A program made the translations under genes and the position numbers. The notes below the pieces were generated by a model, which searched no databases, was not told the origin of the DNA, and saw only the letters and a list, made by a program, of their open reading frames with translations. From Aphis gossypii (taxonomy: Eukaryota > Arthropoda > Insecta > Hemiptera > Aphididae), in contig NW_026083058.1 in the NCBI RefSeq assembly GCF_020184175.1, forward strand, positions 1 to 64,000: a DNA stretch of 64,000 nucleotides. The letters run 5' to 3'. Positions 21,690 through 32,595 of the stretch are shown here, in pieces (positions within the stretch are counted from its first letter, which is position 1; each line of letters opens with the position of its first letter).

Positions 21690-21831
21690 GACATTTTCAA
21701 AATTGACTTCCCGAATGGATTAACTAGATTCACTTTTCTATGGTAAAAGATACTGAAGTTGAAATTTGAATCATTATTTCGACTACTTATCGTGTACATA
21801 TCATTGTAATATCAATACAATCACTGCTCCA
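21690..21831 (+). repeat. Fragment of interspersed repeat (family A)
   Basis: The words CACTTTTCTATGG, TACTGAAGTTGAAAT, CTACTTATCGTGTACA and ATCAATACA in this interval match in order those at about 35275-35420. The repeat resumes after the outer hAT (GTCAGAATCTAA at 27766), so that transposon inserted inside a family A copy. Confidence 0.65.
21824..21831. repeat. Target-site duplication CTGCTCCA (left)
   Basis: The same eight bases follow the right terminus at 27758-27765. Eight-bp duplications are diagnostic for hAT transposons. Confidence 0.9.
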
Positions 21832-22009
21832 TAGGGGCGGATAGGGCCACCGGATATTCCCGGTGGGCCGCTGCTTTTATTGACGAAAATGGGCCGATAA
21901 AAAATATTATTAATGCTATTTTACAAATATACATGAACATTGTACATACATACAAATAAAAGTAAATAAATACTATGATACTGATATCCATATTTAAATC
22001 TAGCAATTA

Positions 22010-23193
22010 TCATTGTATGAATGAGGAGTGGGGAATTCCGCTTTATTCTCACATCATCGCGCTAACCACCGCCAAATGGTGTTATTTTGAAATTCCTGTA
22101 TTATTTTTGTGCGTATTGACCCGTAGCTGCAGCTGTCATCAACCAATATAAATAATTATTATTATTATCGAACATAGACGTTACAGTAAAATGTTTCCAA
22201 CTATGCAATAGAGTAGGTATAGACAATCACAATAGTTAATACGTCATTTAGTTTTTGGCTTTCTGTTATCACTGACCGATGTACAAATATTTATCAATAA
22301 CGTACCAATCTATTTGGATTCTGGAGTTTAGACAAGTAGGTACATTTTCGTATTAATTTACACTATAAACTGGTACACTCTTAATTATTGTAATTATTTA
22401 TTTTATTATTTTTGTAAATTATGTGACATTTTGCCTATACGCAACGCGTATATAATTGACCAACGTCACGCCAGTTATGCATATTTTCACGGCCCCAGCG
22501 TATATAATAATAAGGGACCGGAACTTGATGCATTTACATCTTTTTTCTAATACTCACATTCATATCTTGTTTATACGGAGATTTGATACTTGAAGTATAG
22601 AATTTAAAGGTACAATTTTTATTTTGAATTTTTAGGGATTTTATGCTTTACGGTCATTTTTTAGTATTTTTGGTGCATTTTATTTATTTTTGTGCCTATT
22701 TTTTTTACACATATTTGAATTTTTCTTGTTAAAAGTTACATTTTATTATAAAACATTCAGTTTCTATTAGCTTGTCAATTATTAATGTTCATTAACTTTA
22801 TCTTTTGTTTTCGCGATCTATTATTATTTAATTAACTGTAGGCAGATATTATTTTAGGACCGGAACCATGTGTTTAAAATCGGTTATCGCAATCAACATA
22901 AATCCGAGTTTGACATAATTTCATGACTTCGTTTCTCATTTAATTTGAATCGACAGCATTTAATAGTTTGATAGTGACTACTGTATAGAGTATAAACTGT
23001 TTTAATTTTTATTAATTTTTAATGTAAATTTTGAACTATAAAACTAGATACCTAATATTAAGATTAATTTGAGTACCTATATAATATATTGTTTTATTTA
23101 ATTAATTTATAATTGTAATTTGTATCAAAACAATATTTGTATTAAAATTATACATATTTTTAGATCTACAAATTCCAGGCTAGGTTAGGTATA
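22010..23193. other. Non-coding interior of outer hAT
   Basis: No gene is visible. The interval is AT-rich with T-rich tracts. The decamer GGACCGGAAC occurs twice (about 22515 and 22858), bracketing 340 nt, but I could not tie it to a known terminus. Confidence 0.5.
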
Positions 23194-23201
23194 TATTAAC
23201 T
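23194..23201. repeat. Target-site duplication TATTAACT (left)
   Basis: Identical to 27108-27115 on the far side of the inner hAT, giving an exact 8-bp duplication. Confidence 0.9.
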
Positions 23202-23804
23202 CAGAGACGTATTTAGGGGGGAAGGGGGGCTTGGGCTCCGGGCGCCAAATTTTGAGAGGGCGCCAGCCACCAGGCGTCAGAATGGTAGAATCTTAGAAAA
23301 TCGTAAAATAGTTATTTTATATCATTGTCATGAAAATGTTTATATTATTATCATGTCAAAATCATAAACCTTTCATCATACATACTATGTACCAACTACA
23401 CAACATTGATTACTGATAGCCTGCTATGTGTAATACTCAAGTTGGTAGTAGTGACTTACTGACTTTTAGACTTTGGTAGTTTGGTACCAATCATGTTATC
23501 ATGTTACCTATTATCATTTTTGTTATTGTTGCCTGTTGGCTTTTGGCCTATGCATTTTAATATTTTTATTCTTTAGTAGGTATGTTATAGTTGTTATACG
23601 TATGCCTAATGCTCTGTATTGCAGTATCCAGTCTTGAATAAGGTAATATTTGTATTTTGATTATTATTTTTAGTTCTAATATTAACGTTATTATTATTTA
23701 TTATCAAATGTAATTTGTATTTTGCGTACTGAGCTTATGGAGCTTTTATTATACTTATTGCCTATCCTATTTTTTAAGCTTGTTAATCGCTTGTAAACGC
23801 AGCA

Positions 23805-26800
23805 ATGGTTTATAGTAAAAAGCTTAGTGGAGCAGAAAACCGAAAACGCTCACATGCAAAAAGTGAAGCTCAAGCCAAAATTATTTCAAAAACTGCTAAA
23901 TTACAAACATATTTTAGGTGCCCAGATAGACGCCTAACCAAAGTATGTTTATTTACCTACAAAACTATACCTAATATTAATTTTGCAAATTCATGTACCT
24001 ATAATCTATATATATTATATACATATGTTATGTTATTTATTATTCAATGTACATACAATATGTATATAATATATATAGATTATAGGTACAAAAAAAAAAT
24101 TATTATTTAAATAATAATTAATATATTTATTTATTTTTTTATTATTTATTATTATTTTTATTTATTATTATTATTATTTAAATTTTAATCATCGTTATTT
24201 ATGCTTAAATGCTTTCAGTTGAAAATGAAGTAAATAATACAAGCAAAAATGATCATAGCTGTACTGTTAAGGAAGATAATCTATCTAATCCAGGCGATCT
24301 AATTTTATCAAATAACAACAGTACCGAAACTAGTAAAACTCAATTGTCTACAGAATCTAAAGAAATAAATAATACACCAACACCATGTTTGTCCATGCAC
24401 GAAGATAACAATCTTCTTAAAAAATGTATCATTCCCGAGTAAGATTTTTTTTTTCATAATAAGTTATAACTATAAATATGCATATAGAAAGACTATTTTT
24501 TTTTAGTAGTTTCTTATGTCAATTATGTTAGAAATTAAAATATAAATAAATTTAGTACACTGTACACTATTACATTCTGTTCATTTAAAATGATACCAAC
24601 CAATACCACTATTCCTCTAGTTATATTATAAATTAATCTCTATTGCCTAATGCCTGAATATTTATTAAAAATGGTATAATATAGTTATATATGTATATTA
24701 TATTAATGAATATATTTTATCTTTAGAAATGACCCTGCCAATTGGATGAAAAATCAAGAAACGATAGATTATATATCAATAAATGGATTCAATCAAAATT
24801 TGGAGAACAATAATTTCCATAAATCAAAAAGAACTTATAATCGAATAATTGGTGGTGTTAGACATACTCGTTTTCGATATTTGTCAAAAAGTTTTTTTGT
24901 ATCTACTCTTGTTAATGGTGAAAAAATTAACCGAACCTTTTTGGTTTACTCAGAAAGTAAAGGATCAATTTTGTGCACCCTGCTACTTATTTGGTGGTAC
25001 TACATCGTTTGCCACAGTTGGCTTTTCAGATTGGAAAAAAAGGTGGAGAAAAAATTAAGCGTCATGAAAATTCAAAAAACCACAAATTGTGTGTAATTAA
25101 AATGAAAGAGAGAGGAGAAGTATTAAATCGAATTGATCAAAAGCTAAAGTATCAAGTAGAAACGGAAATAAGTTATTGGAAAAATGTATTGACTAGAGTT
25201 GTAGCTGTTGTTAAATCACTTTCTTCTCGTGGACTGTCCTTTAGAGGTGATGATGACCATTTTGGATCTGTTCATAATGGGAACTTCATGATGAGCTTAG
25301 AGCTTATTGCTCAATTCGATTCTTTTTTAGCACAGCATATTGAAAAGTTTGGCAATAAAGGAAAAGGTTCAACATCATACCTATCTTTTAATATATATGA
25401 GCAGTTCATAAGTATAATGGCAGATAATGTTTTACAACAAATGGTTAAAGAAATAAAGGAAGCTAAAATTTTTCCATCAGTATTGATTCTACTCCTGACA
25501 TTAGCCATGTAGATCAACTATCATTTATTTTTCGGTATGTTCAAAATAATGGCAGTCCGGTAGAAAGGTTTTTAGGGTTTTTACCCAATTCTGGTCATAA
25601 ATCTGAAGAATTAGCAGATGCTGTATTTTTAATTTTAGAATAGCATGGATTAGATATAAACAACTGCCGTGGTCAAAGTTACAACAATGCATCTAACATG
25701 TCTGGTATGTATACAGGACTTCAAGCTCGCATTAAAAAAGTTAATCATTTAGCTACATTTGTACCATGCTCGGCACACAGTTTAAATCTGTTGGTGAATG
25801 CGCTGTAGACTGTTGTAGAAATGCTTCCAAATTTTTTTAATCTGCTTCAAAATATCTATAAATTTTTCAGTTCTTCTACACATAGATGGGAAATACTTCA
25901 GAACAATTTAACTAAAACAGAAAATGTATCACTTAAAAAACTATCAGATACCAGGTGGTCAGCAAGATCTGATGCAAGTATTAGTTTAAACAAAAATTGG
26001 AATGAAATAATTAATACACTGTCTTTTATAAAAAATGATAAATCAGAAAAATCAATCACAAGATCAGAAGCTAATGGACTATATTTAAAATTAGACTGTC
26101 TTGAAACAGCTATTATGGCCACATTATGGGGTGATATACTAGAAAGATTCAACAAAACTAGTAAACAATTGCAGTCAGTTGAGATTGATTTAGAAACAGT
26201 GATATGCTTATACGAATCGTTAATTCGGTATGTATTAGATTTAAGGAGTATGTTTGATATCTATGAAGAGAGAGCAATTAATAAATCGGGACACAAAACA
26301 TATCAAGAAATACGCAAAAGAAAAAGAAAATTAACTGCAGATGAAAAAAGAGAAGGAGAAATAAATTTTGAAAATCGAGACTCTTTAAGGATTAATACTT
26401 ATTACGCTATTATTGACAATCTACATTCTGAACTAGAAGAAGAAAATTCTACTATGATGAAGCCAATAAAAAATTTAATTTTTTATTTCAATTAATTAAT
26501 AAAATTATCACCATCAGAAGTTTATAAAAAAGCAGAAATACTTCAAAATATATATACAAATGATCTTTCGTCTTCATTTGCTAACGAGTGTGTACAATTT
26601 AGAAGCTATTTAATGAGCTTAAACCAAAACATAAGACCTAAAACTGTAATGGATATTTGTAAAATGATCAGAACTGAAAAACTTCAAGAACTGTTTCCTT
26701 AACGTAGATATAGCATTAAGGATGTATTTATGCTGTCCAACATCCAATTGTTCAGCTGAGAGATCATTTTCAGCATTAAAGAGGGTTAAATCTTATTTGA

Positions 26801-26931
26801 GGTCGAGAATGACTGATGATCGTCTTAATAGGTTAGCAATCTTGTCGATTGAATCTACACTTACCATGGATATGAGCTTTAATGACATTATAAGTACATT
26901 TGCAAAACAAAATTCACGAAGAAAACTATAA
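23805..26931 (+). pseudogene. ZMYM1/TTF-type hAT transposase, degenerate
   Basis: Exon 1 is 23805-23942 (basic, starts MVYSKKLSGAENRKR), exon 2 24219-24438, exon 3 24727-26931, all with GT..AG borders. Exon 3 carries the TTF finger (FCAPCYLFGG, HENSKNHKLC), then SIDSTPDISHVDQ (first catalytic Asp) and GQSYNNASNMSG, where the usual Asp of the second block is Asn, followed by PCSAHSLNLLVN. The C-terminus has NCSAERSFSALKRVKSYLRS, the dimerisation motif with the catalytic Glu. Frames shift near 24960, 25040 and 25475, and stops occur at about 25641, 25806, 26493 and 26699. It would cut and paste the element; this copy cannot. Confidence 0.85.
23995..24090. repeat. Near-perfect 96-nt hairpin
   Basis: Arms 23995-24033 and 24052-24090 (TGTACCTATAATCTATATAT... 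and complement) match over 39 bp with about two differences and an 18-nt loop. It sits in intron 1 of the inner hAT transposase gene. It may be a miniature foldback element or simply a palindromic AT tract. Confidence 0.8.
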
Positions 26932-27115
26932 TATTTTTTTCTAAATGTTTATTAATTATTTTACCGTAATATATAATATATATATATATGTATTGAAAAT
27001 GTTTTTTTTTTTATAATCACCCCATATCAGAGTTAACTGTTATTATTAAAATAGGGCGCCTTTAAGGAACAGTGCCCCAGGGCGCCAAACACATAAATAC
27101 GTCTCTGTATTAACT

Positions 27116-27325
27116 TTGTCTATATCACAAGTTTCTTGCGAACGATTATTTTCTAAGCTCAAATATATCAAAAACAGGTTGCGTAGTACACTATCATCTT
27201 CACACCTGGAACAACTTATGATTATATGCACAGAAAAAGATATATTAAACCAACTCGAAAACAACACAATTATTGACAAATTTACATTTAAAAATAAATT
27301 ACTAAAGACATTATTAATTTTATAA
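27116..27325 (+). pseudogene. C-terminal hAT dimerisation segment of outer element
   Basis: An open stretch begins SISQVSCERLFSKLKYIKNR and continues LEQLMIICTEKDIL, the conserved hAT C-terminal region with the ER(L)FSxLKxIKxR core. It starts immediately at the inner hAT target duplication, so the inner element broke this transposase gene or landed next to its deletion point. Upstream domains are missing. Confidence 0.8.
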
Positions 27326-27857
27326 TATATTATATTTATGTTATAATAATAAAATAAATATTATACATGCCTACTTGTATTTATTGATAAATGTATAATT
27401 GTTAAAAGAGTTAGTTATTTTTTTTTCATCAGTACAACCAGTATAATACAAGTGAATTTGTCAAGTTACCTTGTACAGCATTTATAATTAGTGCAACAAG
27501 TACTACTCTAATCTAATCTAATATAATATAGTATAATAGTGGTATGGTAAAAAAGTATAATATTTCCACTTTAATACAGTGATAAAGTAAAATAAAAAAT
27601 GTAGTTGTAACTTGTAATAGTGTAATATTAAATTCATAAATTCATATTATTCCTACCAAAAAGTTGAGTAAATTATTTTGATAGATCTTGGATATGATCA
27701 TGTGGGCCGCTAAATTCCATTTTTCCAGGGCGGTCAGATCATGCCTATCCGCCCCTGCTGCTCCAGTCAGAATCTAATACCTATAATCAATTATAAAAAA
27801 GGTGATATTTTGATTTTATGTTTTTATACATAAACATTATGTTATATATTACTGCAG

Positions 27858-28008
27858 AAGATTGCAAAAAAAGATGGCGTAATATTCGCGATACATACAT
27901 GCGAAATAAAAAGTAGCTAGGAACTGAATTAGCCGCTGCTTTAGCTAAAAATAAATGGCCTTTAGCTGGACATGTAACATTTTTGGATCATGTAGAGTAC
28001 GAACAGAA
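27858..28008 (+). pseudogene. MADF-domain exon 2
   Basis: After the acceptor ACTGCAG the frame reads EDCKKRWRNIRDTYMRNKK, the second half of a MADF domain, then an in-frame TAG and KWPLAGHVTFLDHVEYEQK, ending at GAA|GTAAGT. It complements exon 1 at 21495-21639. Proteins of this type accompany PIF/Harbinger transposases or act as transcription regulators; here stops in both exons indicate a pseudogene. Confidence 0.7.
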
Positions 28009-28105
28009 GTAAGTATCAATATAAATTAAAATTAGTAGATACTTGGAATGTAAAATATACCAAGTGTTTATAATAAAGTATATGTACTTAAGTTTTATTA
28101 TAGGT

Positions 28106-28590
28106 CAATTCACTCTAATTTTAACGACTGACCATGGCTCGAATATGTTAATAGCTGTTGAAAATTTAAGTTTACCACATGTGAACTGTTTTGGTCATGT
28201 TTTAAATATAGGAGTTTCAGTTATTTTAAATTTAGATAGTATGAAGAGTGTTGTAAATAAAGTAAAGGCAGTACATAATATATTTGCACATAGTTGGAAA
28301 GCAGATAGAGAAATGGAAAAAGTTCAAGAAAGATTTAGCCATCCTAAATAAAAATTTCCATCATATTCTAAGACTCGGTGGTGGTCAATTTTAGAATTAA
28401 TAAATGTTATAATATTGATCAAGATATTTAACCTTTCTTCGTGCCTATAAAAATGGTAATCACTCAAATTTAATTTTTCAAGAATCTGATGTTATTATAT
28501 TAAAGAACTTTAAATTGATTTTACAACCAATTCGTGAGATAACAGATAATTTGGCAGGCGATTCGTATGTAACAGGCTAAGCAATACTTT
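28106..28590 (+). pseudogene. hAT transposase core fragment
   Basis: Following TTTTATTATAG the frame contains ILTTDHGSNMLIAVEN (second catalytic Asp block), VNCFGHVLNIGVSV (the conserved C..H.LN block) and, after a stop near 28349, TRWWSILELINVI and KNFKLILQPIREITDNLAGD. These are consecutive regions of BED-type hAT transposases. N- and C-terminal parts are absent. It could derive from the same family as the BED exon at 20747-20971, although that lies on the other strand. Confidence 0.7.
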
Positions 28591-28645
28591 GTAACGAATA
28601 CGACATACTACTACTGACGACGCGCCGCCCAACAACAAATAATGA

Positions 28646-29206
28646 AACAAAAAGCCCCAGAACTAGTCTCCACACACACATACATTTCACAGATAAAACT
28701 ATCAAGTGGTTAATTAGAGGAGAACAACGGACCACGCCATTTTCAGAAAATCCTTCACCAGAAAAAAATCAGATTACAAATATAGAAATTATCGAAGAAC
28801 CAGCAATAAACGTAACGCTGAACACCAAAGAAGAAGAAGTGTTAAGCAACTATTACAAGAATATCAACATATATTTTCAGACAATCCGGGACTAATACGA
28901 GACTACGAGTGTCAAATCAAAGTGAGTCCGGGGGAGCCAGTATACCAGCGGCCGTATCCTATACCAATATCCCGATTAAGCAAGATAGACAATGAGATAC
29001 AAAGAATGCTAGATCTTGGTATTATAGAGAAATCCGACTCACCATGGTCATCACCCATCATTGGAATAGAGAAAAAAAATGGTGAGATCAGACTTTGTCT
29101 TGACGCGAGAAAGATAAATAAAAGAATTATACCAGACAGAGAATGTCCCATGAATATGGAAGAAATCTTGTTGAAGTTCCAACAAAAAGCCCCAGAACTA
29201 GTCTCC
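28646..29206 (+). repeat. 26-bp direct repeats bracketing a Gypsy RT fragment
   Basis: AACAAAAAGCCCCAGAACTAGTCTCC-type sequence (26 bp) is found exactly at 28646-28671 and again at 29181-29206. The second copy is part of the RT reading frame; the first is followed by a CA-rich run. The pattern suggests a template switch or a recombination scar in a retroelement. Confidence 0.85.
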
Positions 29207-29227
29207 GCCGCCGATAGAGCGCGGTAA
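28800..29227 (+). pseudogene. Gypsy RT N-terminal fragment
   Basis: After a frame change near 28850 (LLQEYQHIFSDNPG) the frame 28922-29227 reads VSPGEPVYQRPYPIPISRL, MLDLGIIEKSDSPWSSPI and EIRLCLDARKINKRII. These are the fingers region of a Ty3/Gypsy RT up to the R-x-C-x-D-x-R-K-x-N block. The palm with the catalytic aspartates is missing: after the 26-bp repeat the sequence becomes GC-rich non-RT sequence. Confidence 0.8.
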
Positions 29228-29840
29228 TACACCTTTCATGTTTGCGGCCCAATACCGAACGCGTTACCCAGCTAGTAAAATAACCTTTCCGCGACACACG
29301 AACGCGGAGGACATAGAATATAAGGGACCTCCGCAGTCACCGCCAACGAACAGTGCGCTTTTGCCGAATAGTCAGATTAGTGTTTCTCGGCCACCTTCGG
29401 GAAGGCTAGAACCACGGACGCACTCGGCTTACGCTAATCGGACCGTTTCCCACACAACCACCGCCGTTAATAGGACCGCCGCCGTTTTCGGCTACCCGTA
29501 CCGTCGGGAAGGCTAGAATGTGCCCGCTGCCGCCATCCGTAGGACCGCCGCCGTTCTCGGCTACCCGTACGTCGGGAAGGCTAGAACGTGCCTAACACTA
29601 CCGTTAAAATAAAATCGCCACCAATCTCGGCTACTCATACACGCGAATATTAAACCACTATAAACGGGCAGAGCGTATGAAATAAACATCGCCACCGTTA
29701 TATTTACCGTACACTATCATACACGCCGCCGTAATATTCACCCCACACTATCATACACGCCGCCGTTATCTTCGAGACAAATATATTATAACCTTGCCGC
29801 CGCAGATGGCGTAATCGCCACCACCCGTATTATTCCGAGA
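29208..29840 (+). repeat. GC-rich block with imperfect tandem repeats
   Basis: A unit of about 52 nt (TAGGACCGCCGCCGTT...GGGAAGGCTAGAA) occurs at 29471-29523 and 29540-29591, period 69. A second motif CACTATCATACACGCCGCCG occurs near 29707 and 29743. The open frame at 29238-29516 is compositionally driven and I do not regard it as a gene. This may be the untranslated 3' part of the Gypsy element. Confidence 0.65.
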
Positions 29841-29847
29841 TCCCGGT

Positions 29848-30317
29848 GTTATGGGCTACGAGATATCTATAAGATATCTACGAGATTACAAGGCTAAGTT
29901 AGTATGACCATGCCTCGTGTCAAGGGTAATGCGGATGCTACTATGACCATGACACGTGTCGGGATAGTAAGCGCACAAATAATTACAGTGCACTAATGAT
30001 GCATTTGAGATGTTATTGCACATTTTCAAATTCGTGTCCGAATTTGCAACAACAACAACAAGGACACCTGGTTTTACCAGAAGGCGAAAAACGACGTACG
30101 TAAACAAGAGACGCACCACAATATATAAGGGAGCCCGAAGACCAGCTACGGCAGATGTACCAAAGCTATCAACAACTGAGCACTTTCACGTCACTCAGCC
30201 ACTTATTTAATTTGTTACATGTATTTTGTTTGTATGCAATAAAAAATATTACGTTATTAAGTTTAACTTTCATTCAAATTAACCATTTGGATTCAAATCT
30301 GATACTGGCACGCAACA
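29848..30317 (+). repeat. LTR-like segment with TATA promoter
   Basis: The right end GGCACGCAACA (to 30317) resembles the LTR end GGCACGTTACA at 58073. TATATAAGGGAGCCC lies at 30122 and TTCACGTCACTCAG at 30185; the solo LTR at 57383-58073 has TATATAAGGGGGCCC at 57820 and TTCACGTCACCCAG at 57883, exactly the same 63-nt spacing. A polyadenylation signal AATAAA is at about 30239. The left boundary is uncertain. Confidence 0.6.
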
Positions 30318-30433
30318 GTGTTTTAAAGTTACAATGTGTTAGTGATCAAGTTGAAATCAAATGGTCCACGTTATATTGTTGAATACTGTGTTATTTTGTT
30401 ATTTTGTTACTGTGCAGTTATTTTTTATTAACT

Positions 30434-32213
30434 ATGAGTACATTAACGATTAGGTCGAAACCAAAATTGGTGGACGAAAGTAATTTTTGCTACATTATAG
30501 ATAAATCACATAACGAAAAAGTAAGTAAAAATTATATTATGTTTCTGATAAATATAAATTATAAAATCTATACATGAAAACTCGTTTAAAATATTAATTT
30601 TTTTTTTTTTTGTAAATTAAATTTAGATATACTGGAGATGTGAACGAAAAGATGAGTGTCCTGCACGAGTTCACACAAACATAGGTTCTCGGGAGATAAT
30701 TTTTCGTTCAAAAAAAACCCACACTCATGCTCCAAATGTAGCAAAAGTTATTGCACTGGAGGCTACAACGGAAATGGTCAAAAATGCAACTCTCGGACTA
30801 AATTCCGCTCAACAAATTGTTGGTGAAGCTACTCAAAATCTAAGTGATGCTGTCTTAGCACAACTTCCGAAATTAAGCACATTAAAATGAAAGTTAAGGT
30901 GAGTCATTGAAATTTAAATAAAATTTAAAATCAAAATCTCACAAAAAATTAGTTTGAGCATTGTTTTTGTGAATCTACACTAGCCATTTTTTTTTTTAAT
31001 TTCCGTTAACTACAACTTACCTAATATTTAATGTTATTAGGCGAGTAAAAGAACGTGCTACATGGCATCCACCTTGTCCAACCAGTATAAGAGATTTAAT
31101 GATACCGGACCAGTATAAATGTCTATCTGATGGATCACAATTTCTACTTCATGATTCTGGTGTACATGATGACGAACGATTTATAATTGTAGGATCGATG
31201 ACTGGACTTCGTGCACTATCGATGTCAGCGCGATGGTACTTTTAAAACAACGCCACATATTTTTAAGCAATTGTACAGCATACATGCAGAAATAGGAAAC
31301 AATTCTCTAGTGGCGGGTGTGTTTATATTAATGACACGTATGACTAAAGAAGCATATACTAAGTAATATTTCGTAACTAATTAATACAAATTAAATTTAA
31401 AAAAAATTGATATATTTATATTTTATTTTTTAGATGTTTTTCCAGTTTAAAAACATTGTTAACATGCAATTCAACAAATTTAAATATAGTGTTAGATTTG
31501 GAATTAGCAGCTATTAATGCATTTACATCTGTATATCCTTCATGTAAAATAACTGCCTGTTTTTTCCACGTCTCCCAATGTCTGTGGCGCAAAATTCAAC
31601 AAGAAGGTTTACAGACATTATATTCAACAGATGTTGACTTTGCAGTTAATGCAAAAATGTTGGCAGCATTGGCTTTTATACCGCTACATGATGTAGTAAA
31701 AGCATTTGAAGAACTTGTTGACTATTTACCTGAATCTATTTTGCCAGTAGTAGATTATTTTGAAGATAATTTTATTGGTAGGTTATATATTATAAATACA
31801 TATACATTATACATAATGTATAATAGTTTACCAATTTTTGAAAATTTTAATTTTAAGGGAGGCCTATGAGACGGACAAGACGAACGCCAAAATTTCAACC
31901 AAAATTGTGGAATCTCTACGAAGCTGCCATACATGGACTAGCTCGTACCAATAATGGTTTGGAAGGATGGCATAATGGCTTTCAAAAGCAAGTTGGTGGT
32001 CATCATGTATCAATTTGGAAGATGTTTGAAGGTCTGCAAAGGGAAGTCGGGCTAGCTAAATTAAAAGTGGCACACGTTGAGGCTGGCAAAGAAGAAAAGC
32101 AGAAATCAAAATGGAAAAGAACCACAGAGAATATAAAAACGAAAGTAGAAAATTATTCAAACCAAGACATAATACCATACTTAAAAAGTTTGGCATACAA
32201 TATTGACTTTTAA
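30434..32213 (+). pseudogene. FLYWCH-type MULE transposase gene, five exons
   Basis: Exons are 30434-30520, 30627-30898, 31041-31362, 31434-31777 and 31858-32213, all with GT..AG borders. Exons 1-2 hold the FLYWCH zinc finger (FCYIIDKSHNEK, IYWRCERKDECPARVHT, then H-x-H). Exon 3 begins the MULE transposase (IPDQYKCLSDGSQFLLHDSG). Exon 4 contains VLDLELAAINAF and ACFFHVSQCLWRKIQ. Exon 5 contains LARTNNGLEGWHNGFQKQVG. A TGA near 30888 ends exon 2 and the DGT-FKTTP block at about 31230 is frameshifted, so it is likely a pseudogene. FLYWCH-MULE genes are abundant in aphids and their relatives. Confidence 0.85.
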
Positions 32214-32359
32214 ATTTTTACTATTATTATTTTATATTTATTTATTTATTTATATTTTATATTATTTTTATTATTTATATTTATATTATTTTTTTTGACT
32301 AAATTATTGAATTATATAATATGGAATTAAAATTTTTAAATTTCCGGTTAAGTTTTGTG

Positions 32360-32475
32360 GTTTCGCCAACATATTCATTCGCCGATATATTCGTTCGCCG
32401 ATACATCCATTCGCCGATATAACGGTTCGCCAGTTTATCCATTCGCCGAAATGGATTTCGCCGAATTGACCGGTT
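32360..32475 (+). repeat. Tandem TTCGCC-GATAT short repeats
   Basis: About seven copies of a degenerate unit of roughly 20 nt built on ATTCGCCGATATAT/TTCGCCG follow the FLYWCH gene by about 150 bp. They are GC-richer than the surroundings and probably form the subterminal region of the MULE element or a small satellite. Confidence 0.65.
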
Positions 32476-32595
32476 ACCAATAGTAGCTCTGTTATCTAAA
32501 TTATATATGAAAATGTATTACTATTATTGGTAATAATTTTAATCTTTTTAATTTATTTTAATGTTTTAATGTTGTGTTTATTACTTATTTTACAG

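Larger units (their letters stand above)
23202..27107 (+). mobile_element. Inner hAT element encoding a ZMYM1-like transposase
   Basis: A 3906-bp element begins CAGAGACGTATTTAGG and ends AAATACGTCTCTG, inverted termini with GGCGCC-rich subterminal sequence on both sides, flanked by TATTAACT. It carries a spliced transposase gene on the plus strand with a TTF-type zinc finger, a DUF4371-like core and a hAT dimerisation region. It sits just ahead of the transposase C-terminus of the outer hAT. Confidence 0.95.
21832..27757 (+). mobile_element. Outer hAT element
   Basis: The left end TAGGGGCGGATAGG and the right end CCTATCCGCCCCTG are inverted repeats differing at the first base, flanked by CTGCTCCA on both sides. 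Without the inner hAT (23202-27107 plus one TATTAACT) the element would be about 2.0 kb. It retains only the C-terminal part of a hAT transposase (27116-27325), so it is an internally deleted, non-autonomous copy. Confidence 0.9.

Noticed and set aside
22515..22870. GGACCGGAAC repeated at 22515 and 22858 as ends of a small transposon
   Set aside because: The two copies are direct, only about ten bases agree and no target duplication was found.
29238..29516. Proline/serine-rich 92-aa ORF
   Set aside because: It spans GC-rich tandem repeats and starts in non-coding retroelement sequence; no domain is visible.
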